A stretch of 64,000 nt of DNA from Flaccisagitta enflata. Lineage: Eukaryota > Chaetognatha > Sagittoidea > Aphragmophora. The position numbers and the translations under genes were made by a program. Below, piece after piece: positions 37,105 through 46,856 of the stretch; the first letter of the stretch is position 1; every line of letters starts with the position of its first letter. The notes below the pieces were generated by a model. That model ran no database searches and had not been told where the DNA came from. It worked only from the letters and a program-made list of their open reading frames with translations. Location: positions 5,270,001 to 5,334,000 of the forward strand of contig OZ231128.1 of the NCBI GenBank assembly GCA_965153355.1, in the 5' to 3' direction.

Positions 37105-37935
37105 AGAACCATGCTGCGCGTATACACATATATCTACTTCTGAATGACAATCACGTCTGTTTCGGGTGTTTGTTTTTCAAAATTGTTTGAGATTTTATAA
37201 TGAATGTTTTGCCATTGATTGTTCAGATTCATTTCTTCTTTTTTTTATGAATTTGTTCGTGCAGTGATTTTTGAATTTTACTAAAACCGGCTTTCTGTTA
37301 AAACGGCGTTCTGTTAAACCGGCGTTTTCTGATTTACAAATCAGAGAAAAAAGTTCGAAACTAAATTTTTTCGCCTTATCTAAAACCATTCAGAGGTGAA
37401 CTCCCCCCCAAAAAAAACAAACCAAAAAAAAAACAAACAAAAAACAAACAAAACAAGGGAGCAGTCGAGTCATGCTTGCGTTGCGCTGATGAATCTCTTC
37501 GTCATGGTAGAGTCGTATTTAGGCGCATCACCTGACCTGGCAACAATAAATAAAACCACAGACAATGCACCTGTTGTTCTTTATCGATGAAAAGAATGTC
37601 TTTAAAAGGACGTAAATCGAAAAAAACTTAAAACAGTTTGACGTGTTGACATCTCATGCAATGATAAAAGGCTACAATTGGGCTTTTATTCAAGCCTTGC
37701 AGATGACTAAAACCTTCCCCTTGCAACTCACGTACGTGGTTACACACACGACGAGCAACCTTTACTCTAAAATGTAAAGGAAAGCGTTTTCGACCATTAC
37801 CCAGGTTCCGACCATTATCGCGTTTTCTCTCTCTCTCTCTCTCCCGTGTGGCTTTAGAAAGAATGGCAGAAATATGTGCCCCGCTTGGGAAAAATGCCGG
37901 TCTGGAAAACTAAAAAGAATTGAGTAAAAAAAACC
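37105..37935. other. No gene recognised
   Basis: Mostly AT-rich. A short CT run lies at 37826-37843. Confidence 0.35.
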
Positions 37936-37948
37936 GCCAATGAGTCAG

Positions 37949-38216
37949 GGGGCGTTTCTAGTCAAAGACGATCGCGTTTTGAAAGGGCCACTCGGTCGCT
38001 CGCTACATTCGTTCGCTCGCACCGCTCACTCCGCTCACTCGCTTTACAGCGCTCCGCTTCGCTACGCTCGCTTCGCTCGCTCGCTTCGCTCACGGGCTCG
38101 CTCACTCACTTTGCTCACTCCTTCATGGGACAGTTGAAATTCTTGAATATATGTTCACGCTGTTATCGCGTTTCACGGGAACAAACGCGTTTTTGGCGCT
38201 CACTAGAAACACGCCC
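37949..38216 (+). mobile_element. hAT-like MITE copy e (best copy)
   Basis: A 268-bp element with a perfect 8-bp duplication TGAGTCAG at 37941-37948 and 38217-38224. The ends are GGGGCGTTTCTAGT and ACTAGAAACACGCCC, and the inverted repeat continues to AACGCG(T)TTTT about 30 bp in. The interior is a CG-rich run of CGCTCACTCCGCTCACTCG-like units. This copy fixes the element boundaries for the family. Confidence 0.8.
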
Positions 38217-38291
38217 TGAGTCAGTCACGTTGTAACGCCCAATGGTGAGAGGCGCTAACGCCGGATGGTAGGAATGTGGCGCGAAAATGTA

Positions 38292-38596
38292 AACAAGGCC
38301 GGATACACGGCTACCCAAGTCGCGAGCGGGTGGGCAGGGGCAGTGATGAAATACACCAGCTAGAAAACGGAATAGTATGTAACAAGGCCAACACCTATAA
38401 GTCGCGTGCGAGACATACAGACTTAGAATGATTTAGAATAACTCAGAATGACTCAGTATACTCTTAAATGACTTGAAATGACTGAAAGAAATAAAATTGG
38501 TAAAAAAAAAGTAAAAGTGTAATAGACCAACAGACCAACCGACCGACGGATGGACGGACAAAGCGGGGTGTAGAGTCGCGTGCACGCGACTAAAAA
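38292..38596 (+). mobile_element. HINE-like element 13, composite
   Basis: The 5' block AACAAGGCCGGATACACGG is followed by AGTCGCGAGCGGGTGGGC. A second 5'-like start AACAAGGCCAACACC...AGTCGCGTGCGAGAC appears at about 38382. AATGACT-type repeats (38425-38490) follow, then an ACCAACAGACC/ACGG tract, AAGCGGGGTGTAG and the perfect hairpin AGTCGCGTGCACGCGACT at 38574-38591 with AAAAA. The AATGAC repeats link it to element 1 at 194-851. Confidence 0.65.
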
Positions 38597-38609
38597 GGAA
38601 TAGCAGCTC

Positions 38610-39030
38610 AAAGGCAGTACGTGGTCAGCGGTTCCAGTGCTCTGCGTTTGTGAATCAAATTGACGGAGTGAGGGAAGAGAGCAGGACAGTGGTCTTGAAG
38701 GGAATGAATTCACGCAGAAAACAGGGGGAATTGGCGGGTCCCTTCATCAGTCTGTCCGGCCATTCAGGATGTGGATCCTAGAGACATCGCTCTGGATATT
38801 GGATACCATGCTGTGGGTCTTGGAATAAAAAAAAAAGCACAAACAAAAAAACAAAACAAAACAAAAACAAGAAAAAAAAAAAAACGAAAAAACGGACTTA
38901 ACACTTTACATCAAGCTGTATGGATTTGAATTTCTCAGATAAGATTTAGGTCAGAAACAGTCTCAAAACAGACAAAGCCCTGAAGACGGAGAAGAAGGGA
39001 CACACATCCAGATACAAGAAAGTACGGATT
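38610..39030. mobile_element. Degenerate FB-2-like remnant
   Basis: The conserved FB flank (GTGGTCAGCGG, GCTCTGCG, GAGAGCAGGACAGTGG) leads into ACAGGGGGAATT. GTCAGAAACAGTCTC and ACAAAGCCCTGAAGACGG near 38950-38990 resemble the FB-2a right arm. The middle is replaced by A-rich sequence. Confidence 0.4.
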
Positions 39031-39329
39031 GGAAAATTCTAAAAGAATAGAGAAAAGCAAGAACGAAAAAAAAAAAACAAGTTTGTTAGACAAACAATAG
39101 ATGCGCCCTCGTCGGTACTGGTAGGTTTTTTGTAGGAGAAGTTTATGGGGCATTTTAGATAAAAACGATAATATACGATGCATAATCTAAATTCATTAGC
39201 ACCATTTGCATAAAGTGGATAAGCATTCATTCATCATGAACACCATGCTTTATTGCTTTCAACCTTGCGATTTTTTTTTCTCTCACTAAACTTTTCAGAT
39301 ATAACGGCAAGAACTTTTTTGTAAAACAA

Positions 39330-39360
39330 ATCTATAAAGATGCGAGGACGCATCTAATAA
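39330..39360 (+). mobile_element. Hairpin terminus, AGATGCG class
   Basis: AGATGCG-AGGA-CGCATCT at 39338-39355 followed by AATAA. Seven perfect base pairs. Confidence 0.5.
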
Positions 39361-39427
39361 TAATTGGGGACTGTTTGAGAGTGATTGTGAGTGAATAGGG
39401 CGATATTGAGAGAATGGGTTACGTACC

Positions 39428-39476
39428 TACGGACCGACACACCTTCATATGGAGATGCGAGGACGCATCTAAAAAA
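39428..39476 (+). mobile_element. Hairpin terminus with ACGG tract, AGATGCG class
   Basis: TACGGACCGACACACC precedes AGATGCG-AGGA-CGCATCT (39453-39470) and AAAAAA. The ACGG/ACCG remnant directly upstream ties this hairpin class to the HINE-like family whose stem is AGTCGCG. Confidence 0.55.
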
Positions 39477-39569
39477 GAATAAGGCGTGGAAAGAAGAAAG
39501 CAAGAAAAGAAAGGAGTTTTATGAAAGAGCAAAGTTTTTTCTTGTTCTGGTCAATTTCAGATGAAACAA

Positions 39570-39760
39570 GTTCATTCGAAACCACTCCAGTTAAAAGGGG
39601 CAGTTATGCTTGAAAACCACTCAAGTCCGATTCTGTCTTGAGTGGTTAGGGAGCTTACTGCCGTCATTTTTAAATGAGGATTCAGCCTTGAGCGCCCTCC
39701 CTTTCCAACTCTAGTCCAAAATTCGGCCTAAAATGGTTCCCCGTACCAAACGTGGTTGAT
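39570..39760 (-). repeat. Dispersed repeat E, copy 1
   Basis: Contains AACCACTCAAG...CTTGAGTGGTT (an 11-bp-arm hairpin around GTCCGATTCTGT) and GCCTTGAGCGCCCTCCC. Read on the minus strand it aligns with 47632-47745. CGGCCTAAAATGGTTCCCC at the right recurs near 48215. Confidence 0.55.
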
Positions 39761-40008
39761 TGCCGGTAATCATCCAATTTATGGTCATACTAATATAATA
39801 GAATAGAACAAAAAGCGCAACAACATTCAAACAAGTGGCAAAGATATTGTTAACGAAGACTGAGAAAAAAGTGAACACTCAGAACGTCTTTGGTATTCTC
39901 ATCTGTGTTCACTGTTTATTGTGAACGCTCTCTATTGACTATGTCTTAAACACCATTCTCAAACAACGTGAACACACACAGAGAGGTCTAGAATCGCCGG
40001 AGGGTAAT

Positions 40009-40013
<5 letters not shown>

Positions 40014-40094
<81 letters not shown>
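40014..40094. repeat. (GA)n microsatellite
   Basis: Pure GA array of about 80 bp. Confidence 0.95.
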
Positions 40095-40095
<1 letters not shown>

Positions 40096-40287
40096 GCAAA
40101 AAGGCATCATGGATCATCTTGGACTTATGTCACACGTCATAAGTGTCTCACAAAAAGTCTACATGTGTGTCGCCTTGGTTTAAGCAAGTGAAGTACACAA
40201 ATATAAGTAGTCTAAGTACACAGATAAAAATATAACTGAATATTTGTATGTATGCGTCTGTGTCTTTATATGTGTTTGTGTACATAA

Positions 40288-40289
<2 letters not shown>

Positions 40290-40342
<53 letters not shown>

Positions 40343-40360
40343 CGTGCGTGCGTGCGTTCG
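40290..40360. repeat. (GT)n microsatellite
   Basis: GT array ending in GTGCGTGCGTGCGTGCGTTC. Confidence 0.95.
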
Positions 40361-40629
40361 TGTTTGACATTTAACCCACATCGTTGATGATACTGCCGTT
40401 CAATGATCGCAACCATTCATTTTCTTCAGAGGTCGAAATGGTCGCTTTATTATTGCCCAAATGGCAAATGCATTGGCCCAGTTTCATCAAATAGTCATGG
40501 ACTCGGAGAATCGAAGAATCCCAGAAAATCCATTGGAAGACGCGCACATCCAATATATGTCATCTACAAGAAACCATCCCTCGGTTAATTGAAATCCATG
40601 TCCACGTGCTAGCTTCAGACAATTCGTCG

Positions 40630-40778
<149 letters not shown>

Positions 40779-40799
40779 CCAATAAAACCAATCGACTAA

Positions 40800-41400
40800 C
40801 CAACCAATTGAATGTAGAAGCGCACTTTGTAATTTTAGGAATGAACTATAAACATAAGACCATCGCAACCTCCTCATTCATCAATTGATATGAAGATGGA
40901 AGATGATAACGATCTGGGGTAACATGGACGGACACGATGTTATGACTGCGGGCCTGATTTTAGGGATTGTTTTGACTGAGCCAGTCGGGCTCACTCCCTA
41001 CCATTTGACAGAGCCCGAGAGGAAAGCCATGAGCCCGGTAAAAATGTTATGTAAAATTTTGCGATCATATCAGCCTAAATTTTTAATTGCAGCCACTGAT
41101 TATATGATGTAAAAAATCACGTAATGATAAAATAATCACTACTACGATGATTCAGTTTATGAAAGGATCGAAAAACGACTCAAAACTTGATTTTTCTAAT
41201 CGGGAAAAAAGTCGAAGTCAGTCTTCGACTTTTTGACATATTCGAGAGAAACAGGGTTTTCATTTTCTTATTAGGAAGTTGGGGGGAAGTTGGAGTTTTT
41301 TGCGCTATGATTTTTTAAAGATTTATTTCTGAAAAATTTGAATTGAATTTTTTTTGATTTTTTACGAATTTATGTAGGATCAATAAAAGAGTGTATTTAT
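40800..41400. other. No gene recognised
   Basis: A 69-codon frame at 40903-41112 has no recognisable features. The rest is AT-rich. Confidence 0.3.
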
Positions 41401-41408
41401 GTTTTTTT

Positions 41409-41826
41409 GAGCATGCAAATACAAGAAAACATGTTTATGAGCATATCTGCTCATCTGTGAGGGTGTTTTTGAGCATTTTAGCTCATTTAGCTCATTTAGT
41501 TCAGTCTGTTTTTCTGATTTAAAATGCGATAAATGAATAAATGTTTTGATACATGTTTGAGCATGCAAATACAAGAAAGCATGTCAGTGAGCAGAGTTGC
41601 TCATCTGTGAGGGTGTTTTTGAGTATTCTAGCTCATTAAGCTCATTTAGCTTGCTTTTTTTCTGATTTCAAAACAGATAAATAAATATTATGATTTAAGC
41701 ATGCAAATACAAGAAAGCATGTCAGTACAGTAAGCATAGCTGATTATCTAGTTGAGTGATTTTGAATATCTTAGCTCATCTAGCTCATTTGGCTCAGTCC
41801 TATTTTTCTCTGATTTTCAGTGCAAC
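41409..41826. repeat. Three tandem copies of a ~130-148-bp unit
   Basis: Copies start near 41409, 41557 and 41698 with GAGCATGCAAATACAAGAAA. Each carries GAGCAnnnnTGCTC near its start and a TTAGCTCATTTAGCTCATTT block. The third copy is the most divergent. Confidence 0.8.
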
Positions 41827-42235
41827 CAATACATACAATTGCTCTCAATTTGATCTGACAAATAAAAAGAGTTGCAGTGACAAAAGCTTACGACAACGCT
41901 TACGACTTTTTTCCTCACGGCGACATCGCCATTACTGGTATTTTACTCAATCGGCGCTTTGAACAATCCCAATGTGAGAGAGCCAGCCGGGCTCTGAGCT
42001 TGCAAAACATGAACACCCGAGGGCAAAATAGAGAGCATCGGGCTCGCGAGCTCGCTTTAAAATCAAGCCTGCCTATAAGATATCTTTGACGCAAAACTGA
42101 CGCGACCAACAAGTTATCCACATGAAATTGGAATGAGATTTTGGTTTATCGGAGATGACCTCCCCTCAGACCGCTTCAGGTGAATGAATAAATGAAACGA
42201 ATGAGCGGTCGAATTTGTCATTTTGATGGGTTATG

Positions 42236-42367
42236 GGGGAGACAACGACGGAGACGATGACGACAATAGTGACGACGACGATGACGACGATAACGACGAC
42301 GTTGATGGCGACGATGACGATATTAATGACAATGATGATGACGACAATAGTGACGACGATAGCGACG
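42236..42367. repeat. GAY trinucleotide array, left part
   Basis: About 130 bp of GAC/GAT repeat with GGC, AAT, AAC and AGC variants. It ends in ACGATAGCGACG (42356-42367), the left copy of the target duplication of the retrotransposon. The array continues at 45984. Confidence 0.9.
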
Positions 42368-45300
42368 CCCATCCGATGCTGGCGCATTTTCGTTTTGTGG
42401 ATGGGATCCCGCGTTCATCGTGGGGCAAACGCCAGTCAACATCCCACTACCCAATCCCCAACCTTTTTCTTCGGGGTAGCGCCTTTGTTCGGTGGGGTGC
42501 TACCCGTCATCGCACGCCGACATCTTCTCTTCTTTAAAAACTGCAACATTCTCAAGCGTCTCGTCATCCTCATCCTCCTCCTCCGCAGCGCCGTCCATCC
42601 CAACCCCGGCCCCCACCGCGCTCCCATAACGGTTTTACAATGGAATTGTAACGGCTTAAGGAAAAACGCCTCTAAACTCTCGGAATTTCTTCATGAAAAT
42701 CACGTCAAAGTTGTCTGTCTTCAAGAGACAAAGTTGTCATCGAGATCTAAAGAGCCGAAATTTCCTAACTATACGTTAATCCGGCGTGACCGTCCTGGTG
42801 ATCGCGCTGGAGGTGGTGATGCGTTTCTCGTCCACCATTCGGTAACATTCACCCACATTGACACTTCCTTCACCAACGACGTCCACCTCGAGCTCCAAGG
42901 CATCAACGCCGTCATCAACAATGCTCCCATCTCGATCTTCAACGCCTACGCCCCGCCGGAGTCATCACCCGTCCTCCCTGATCACTACACTCCCGACCTC
43001 GCCTCGATCTTCAACAACGCCCCAGGGGATTCCCTCATCGTGGGTGACTGGAATGCCCATAGTGAGACCTGGAACTCATCCATCACCGACGACCGTGGAG
43101 ACAGATTGTCGACTGAGATTGAAAATTCTTCTTACTGCGTCCTCAATGCTGATCAGCCGACGCGTATTCCAACTGGCCGGAACAACAACCAACGGCCCAC
43201 GTCCCCTGATATTAGCTTGATCTCTGCACATTTAGTTTTGTCAGTCTCTTGGTCTACTATCTCTACCTTCACTTCGGACCACCTTCCCATCGCTATCTCT
43301 TTCGACCTCGACACGCCTAATCCACAGACTGCTAAAACCTACATCAACTTTGCGCGCGCCGACTGGCCAGCCTTCAAAAATGAACTTGAACGTCTCGTCT
43401 CTCACCTTCCGACGCCGACTTCTTGCGCCGTTGGTGAGAAAGCCTTTCGTGAGGCTGTCCTCACCGCTTCGAAACATCACATCCCCGCCGGTTATAGGAA
43501 GAATTTCGTCCCGGGTAAGAACCGCGAAGCCGAAGCAGTTGAACGCCGTTACGACGATCTTCGATCTCGCAATCCAAATGACCCCGCTCTAGACGACCTC
43601 CGCAGCGAGGCTCAGAAGATTCGGGATTCAACATCGAAAAACAAATGGCGGGATTTTGTGAGCAATACCAATCGGTACACTAATTCTGGCAAGTTTTGGA
43701 AGTGTATTCAAAATCTCTCTGGGAAGAGACTACCAGCGCCGCCGAATCAGCCTATTAAGTTTGATGGAAAGCCGTATACTAAGCACTACAATATCGCGAA
43801 GAAATTTAATCATCTCTACACCAATCCCCGTCCTCAACCCCATTCCTCAAGCAGAGCCACCCGTAGGATTGATCGTGATCTAAGAAAGTCTCACCCGTTA
43901 GACCCAAATTTCCGCCCTTTTACTCTTGACGACACGGTTGAGGCCATTAAGAAATCTAAGAACTCCTCTGCTCTGGGTCCTGACGGTCTTTCCATTCTAC
44001 ATTTTAAGCGTATGGGCCGCGTTGCACTCACTTACCTGACTGAGCTTTTTAACCTTTCCATCTCCCGAGCAGAAATCCCGGCCATTTGGAAGTCGGCGTT
44101 GGTCCTGCCGGTTCCCAAACCGGGTAAACCGCCGGATGAGGGGAAGTCTTTTCGGCCGATCTCGCTGCTTTGTCCAGCATCCAAACTACTCGAACGTTTG
44201 GTCAAGCCTTACCTCGACGAAGTTCCTCTTGCGCCTCACCAACACGGCTTTCGCTCTCGTCGCTCCCCGGTCACTTCGCTCCTTCCTCTTGTGACCGACG
44301 TTGCTCGTGGCTTCAACGAACGGAAACCGCCCTTACGGACAGTTGCTGTCTCTGTTGATTTGACAAAGGCGTTTGAGTGTGTCAATCACGACAAACTCCG
44401 TTCAAAACTCGCCGAGACTCAACTTCACCCCAACATCGTCCGTTGGTTCTCCTGTTTTCTGAAAGGAAGAATGCAGGCCGTTATCTACAACGGCGTGCAA
44501 TCTCCCTGGAAGATGATCCGCTCCGGCGTCCCTCAAGGCGCCGTGAATTCACCGGGTCTCTACAACATCTACACCCGCGATCCGCCGCCAATGCGCTCGT
44601 CTCACGAAAACTTCGCCGACGACCATCACATGTTCACATCCGCCGTCGACATCGCCGACTGTGAAGCCACTCTCCCCGCCGATCTCACTTCGTTTGCGCA
44701 ATGGGCTCGCAGCCTCGACTTGGACCTTGCACCTCAGAAGTCGTCTGTAACTCTATTCACCTCGTCGACTCACGAACATTGGTATCATCCCCAAGTTTCC
44801 GTCGACAACGTCCAACTTCCGCTCAACAAGAACCCCCGCATCCTTGGAGTCCACCTGGATCCCCATTTCACCTTCTCTCCCCACGTTCGAGAGGTGGCGA
44901 AACGGGCGTCGGAGAGACTTAGAATCCTGAAGGCTCTAGCGGGCACCTCCTGGGGGCAGGACACTGAGACGCTGGTGATGTCATACAAGGCTCTGATCCG
45001 CACCAAGCTCGATTATGCGGCGCCCATCTGGTCCATCCACGCCAAACCGACCACTATTGATCGCCTTCAACGTATCCAGAATGCCGGCCTCCGCGTCGCT
45101 CTTGGTTGCCACAAATTGGCTTCGCAGGAGCATCTCCACTCTGAAGCTTCCATCCTCCCTGTCGTTGACCACTTGAAGATGCTCTCCTCTCAGTTCCTTG
45201 CCGCCGCTCTCCAAGAAGAACATCCTTCCCACCAAGTTGTCCGCCTCCCTCCGGGTCCTAGAGCCATGAAGCCGACGCTCCACTCTGCCCACGTCGCCGA

Positions 45301-45983
45301 CGTTGTTCCCTATCTGACAGACGACGATGTCATCCCCACCGGGGGTTACTCCAGCGCGAAAAACGGCATCCATACTTCTTCTGTCACGCGCTATCTTGCC
45401 AGCGTCACGAACGACAATTTGCTTGATGGCCATCTCCCTGCCATTAACAAAAATGAGCGAGGCCTCCCTCGTCGTACTCGTAGCCTCCTCTCACAACTCC
45501 GTTCCGGTCATAGCATCCATCTGAACGAATATCGCCACCGCATTGGCCTAACCACTTCTCCATCTTGCCCGGCCTGCCTTCAGGCTGATCATACTTCCGC
45601 GCATCTGTTCAGCTGCCCTTCTCACCCTACTCCATTGTCCCCGCCTGATTTGTGGACGAAACCTCGAGATGTTGCTTCCTTCCTCTCTTCTGTTCCTCCG
45701 TTTGACTCCCTTCCTCCTCTTCTTCCTCCTCCTCCCCCTCCTCCTCCTCCTGAACCGCCTCCTCTTCTGCCACCTCCTTCTCCTCCTCCTCCTCTTCCTC
45801 TCTTCGATCCTGAAACTCCTGTCTTCTCTCCCTCCTCCTTCCCCTCCGCTTTCTTCTCTCCTCCTTCTTCACCTCTATCTCTTTCCTTGTCGTCGCTCGG
45901 GTCTGACGTTCTCGACTTCTTGGACGCCGACTCAGCGCCGCAGTCCCCCTCTCAGTGGTAACAACAACAACAACAACAACAAC
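42368..45983 (+). mobile_element. Non-LTR retrotransposon, Jockey-superfamily-like, intact pol
   Basis: A 3616-bp insertion between identical 12-mers ACGATAGCGACG (42356-42367 and 45984-45995). The 3' end is (AAC)8 at 45960-45983, and the stop codon TAA of the ORF overlaps the first AAC unit, so there is no 3' UTR. The 5' end starts CCCATCCGATGCTGG. The frame is open from this junction, and no ORF1 or gag-like zinc-knuckle protein is present, so the copy is either 5'-truncated just upstream of pol or belongs to a single-ORF lineage. The insertion site is inside a GAY trinucleotide array. Confidence 0.88.
42401..45961 (+). CDS. Non-LTR retrotransposon endonuclease/reverse transcriptase polyprotein
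   Basis: A 1186-residue pol protein that would nick target DNA and prime reverse transcription on it. The start is the first ATG inside the element; the frame is open further left, into the flanking GAY repeat (to an ATG at 42233), and the true start may be lost. Residues 41-65 are hydrophobic (LKRLVILILLL) and followed by HPNPGP (66-71). The APE-type endonuclease spans about 77-296 with WNCNG (Asn82), QETK (Glu109), NAYAPP (Tyr183), GDWNAH (Asp216, Asn218), SPDIS (Asp270) and SDH (Asp293, His294). The reverse transcriptase spans about 515-790 with LGPDGL, RPISLL, HGFR, VSVDLTKAFE (Asp653), SGVPQGAVNSP and FADD (Asp740, Asp741). A C-x2-C-x8-H-x3-C motif lies at 1056-1072, followed by W-T-K-P and an unusual proline-rich tail (about 1104-1150), then an acidic/Ser end. 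No RNase H domain is seen, as in Jockey and CR1 types. All catalytic residues are intact. Codons are much more C-rich than the surroundings. Confidence 0.92.
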   Translation: MGSRVHRGANASQHPTTQSPTFFFGVAPLFGGVLPVIARRHLLFFKNCNILKRLVILILLLRSAVHPNPGPHRAPITVLQWNCNGLRKNASKLSEFLHENHVKVVCLQETKLSSRSKEPKFPNYTLIRRDRPGDRAGGGDAFLVHHSVTFTHIDTSFTNDVHLELQGINAVINNAPISIFNAYAPPESSPVLPDHYTPDLASIFNNAPGDSLIVGDWNAHSETWNSSITDDRGDRLSTEIENSSYCVLNADQPTRIPTGRNNNQRPTSPDISLISAHLVLSVSWSTISTFTSDHLPIAISFDLDTPNPQTAKTYINFARADWPAFKNELERLVSHLPTPTSCAVGEKAFREAVLTASKHHIPAGYRKNFVPGKNREAEAVERRYDDLRSRNPNDPALDDLRSEAQKIRDSTSKNKWRDFVSNTNRYTNSGKFWKCIQNLSGKRLPAPPNQPIKFDGKPYTKHYNIAKKFNHLYTNPRPQPHSSSRATRRIDRDLRKSHPLDPNFRPFTLDDTVEAIKKSKNSSALGPDGLSILHFKRMGRVALTYLTELFNLSISRAEIPAIWKSALVLPVPKPGKPPDEGKSFRPISLLCPASKLLERLVKPYLDEVPLAPHQHGFRSRRSPVTSLLPLVTDVARGFNERKPPLRTVAVSVDLTKAFECVNHDKLRSKLAETQLHPNIVRWFSCFLKGRMQAVIYNGVQSPWKMIRSGVPQGAVNSPGLYNIYTRDPPPMRSSHENFADDHHMFTSAVDIADCEATLPADLTSFAQWARSLDLDLAPQKSSVTLFTSSTHEHWYHPQVSVDNVQLPLNKNPRILGVHLDPHFTFSPHVREVAKRASERLRILKALAGTSWGQDTETLVMSYKALIRTKLDYAAPIWSIHAKPTTIDRLQRIQNAGLRVALGCHKLASQEHLHSEASILPVVDHLKMLSSQFLAAALQEEHPSHQVVRLPPGPRAMKPTLHSAHVADVVPYLTDDDVIPTGGYSSAKNGIHTSSVTRYLASVTNDNLLDGHLPAINKNERGLPRRTRSLLSQLRSGHSIHLNEYRHRIGLTTSPSCPACLQADHTSAHLFSCPSHPTPLSPPDLWTKPRDVASFLSSVPPFDSLPPLLPPPPPPPPPEPPPLLPPPSPPPPLPLFDPETPVFSPSSFPSAFFSPPSSPLSLSLSSLGSDVLDFLDADSAPQSPSQW

Positions 45984-46197
45984 ACGATAGCGACGACGAT
46001 GATGGCGACGATGACGACGATGATAATGATGACGACAATAATAACGACGAAGATGACGATGATAACGATGACGATGATGGCGACGATGACGACAATGATG
46101 ATGACAATGATGGCGACGATGACGACGATGATGATGACGACGACAATGACGACAATAATGACGACGACGATGACGACGATGATGACGATAACGACGA
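45984..46197. repeat. GAY trinucleotide array, right part
   Basis: Begins with the right copy of the target duplication ACGATAGCGACG and continues for about 210 bp as GAC/GAT with GGC, AAT and AAC variants. It has the same composition as 42236-42367, so the two were one array before the insertion. Confidence 0.9.
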
Positions 46198-46455
46198 AAC
46201 TCTCGTCCATCTTCGACCGTAATGGCATTATGGCAAATGGCATAATGGCAAATGCAATTTGCTTTTTATGAAAATCATAAATAAACGTGTGGGCGGTAGA
46301 ATAAAAGGCAAGAGGCCCACATTCTTCCCCAGCCAGGTAAAGGCAAAAGATCGACGGCGTTGGAAACAACTTCCATCTCTTTTGAGAAAAAATTTCATTT
46401 CTTTTCATTAAAACGCTTTTCCTTTAGTAAGTATGAACATCATTTCTTGTCACGT

Positions 46456-46460
<5 letters not shown>

Positions 46461-46523
<63 letters not shown>
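46461..46523. repeat. (CT)n microsatellite
   Basis: Pure CT array of about 60 bp. Confidence 0.95.
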
Positions 46524-46524
<1 letters not shown>

Positions 46525-46856
46525 ATTTTGGGCTTTTGTTAAATACAAATGCGCGAGACAGTCCTCCATTATTACCAGGCATCTTTGTTCAGTACCCCAA
46601 CTAGTTGCCTACCATTTCTCATCCTCCACTTTGACCCCCTGGCTGCCATTTCGCCATTTTGGCCGCCATTTTGCCAATTAGTGTACGACTTACGATGCCG
46701 CATCTTGCCATTTTTGCGGGTTTTTGGTCGACATTTTAAGGCGTCATTTTTTCGCTCTCGCGCGATCTCGCGTGTAACGCCAGATTTGGCAAATACTATC
46801 TTGGAAATAAAAATCTGCCGTAACATTTACATGTATATCTCAGGTTAGAATCAACC

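Noticed and set aside
42233-42400. Upstream start of the retrotransposon protein inside the GAY array
   Set aside because: The frame extends there, but the target duplication shows the element begins at 42368, so those residues come from flanking DNA.
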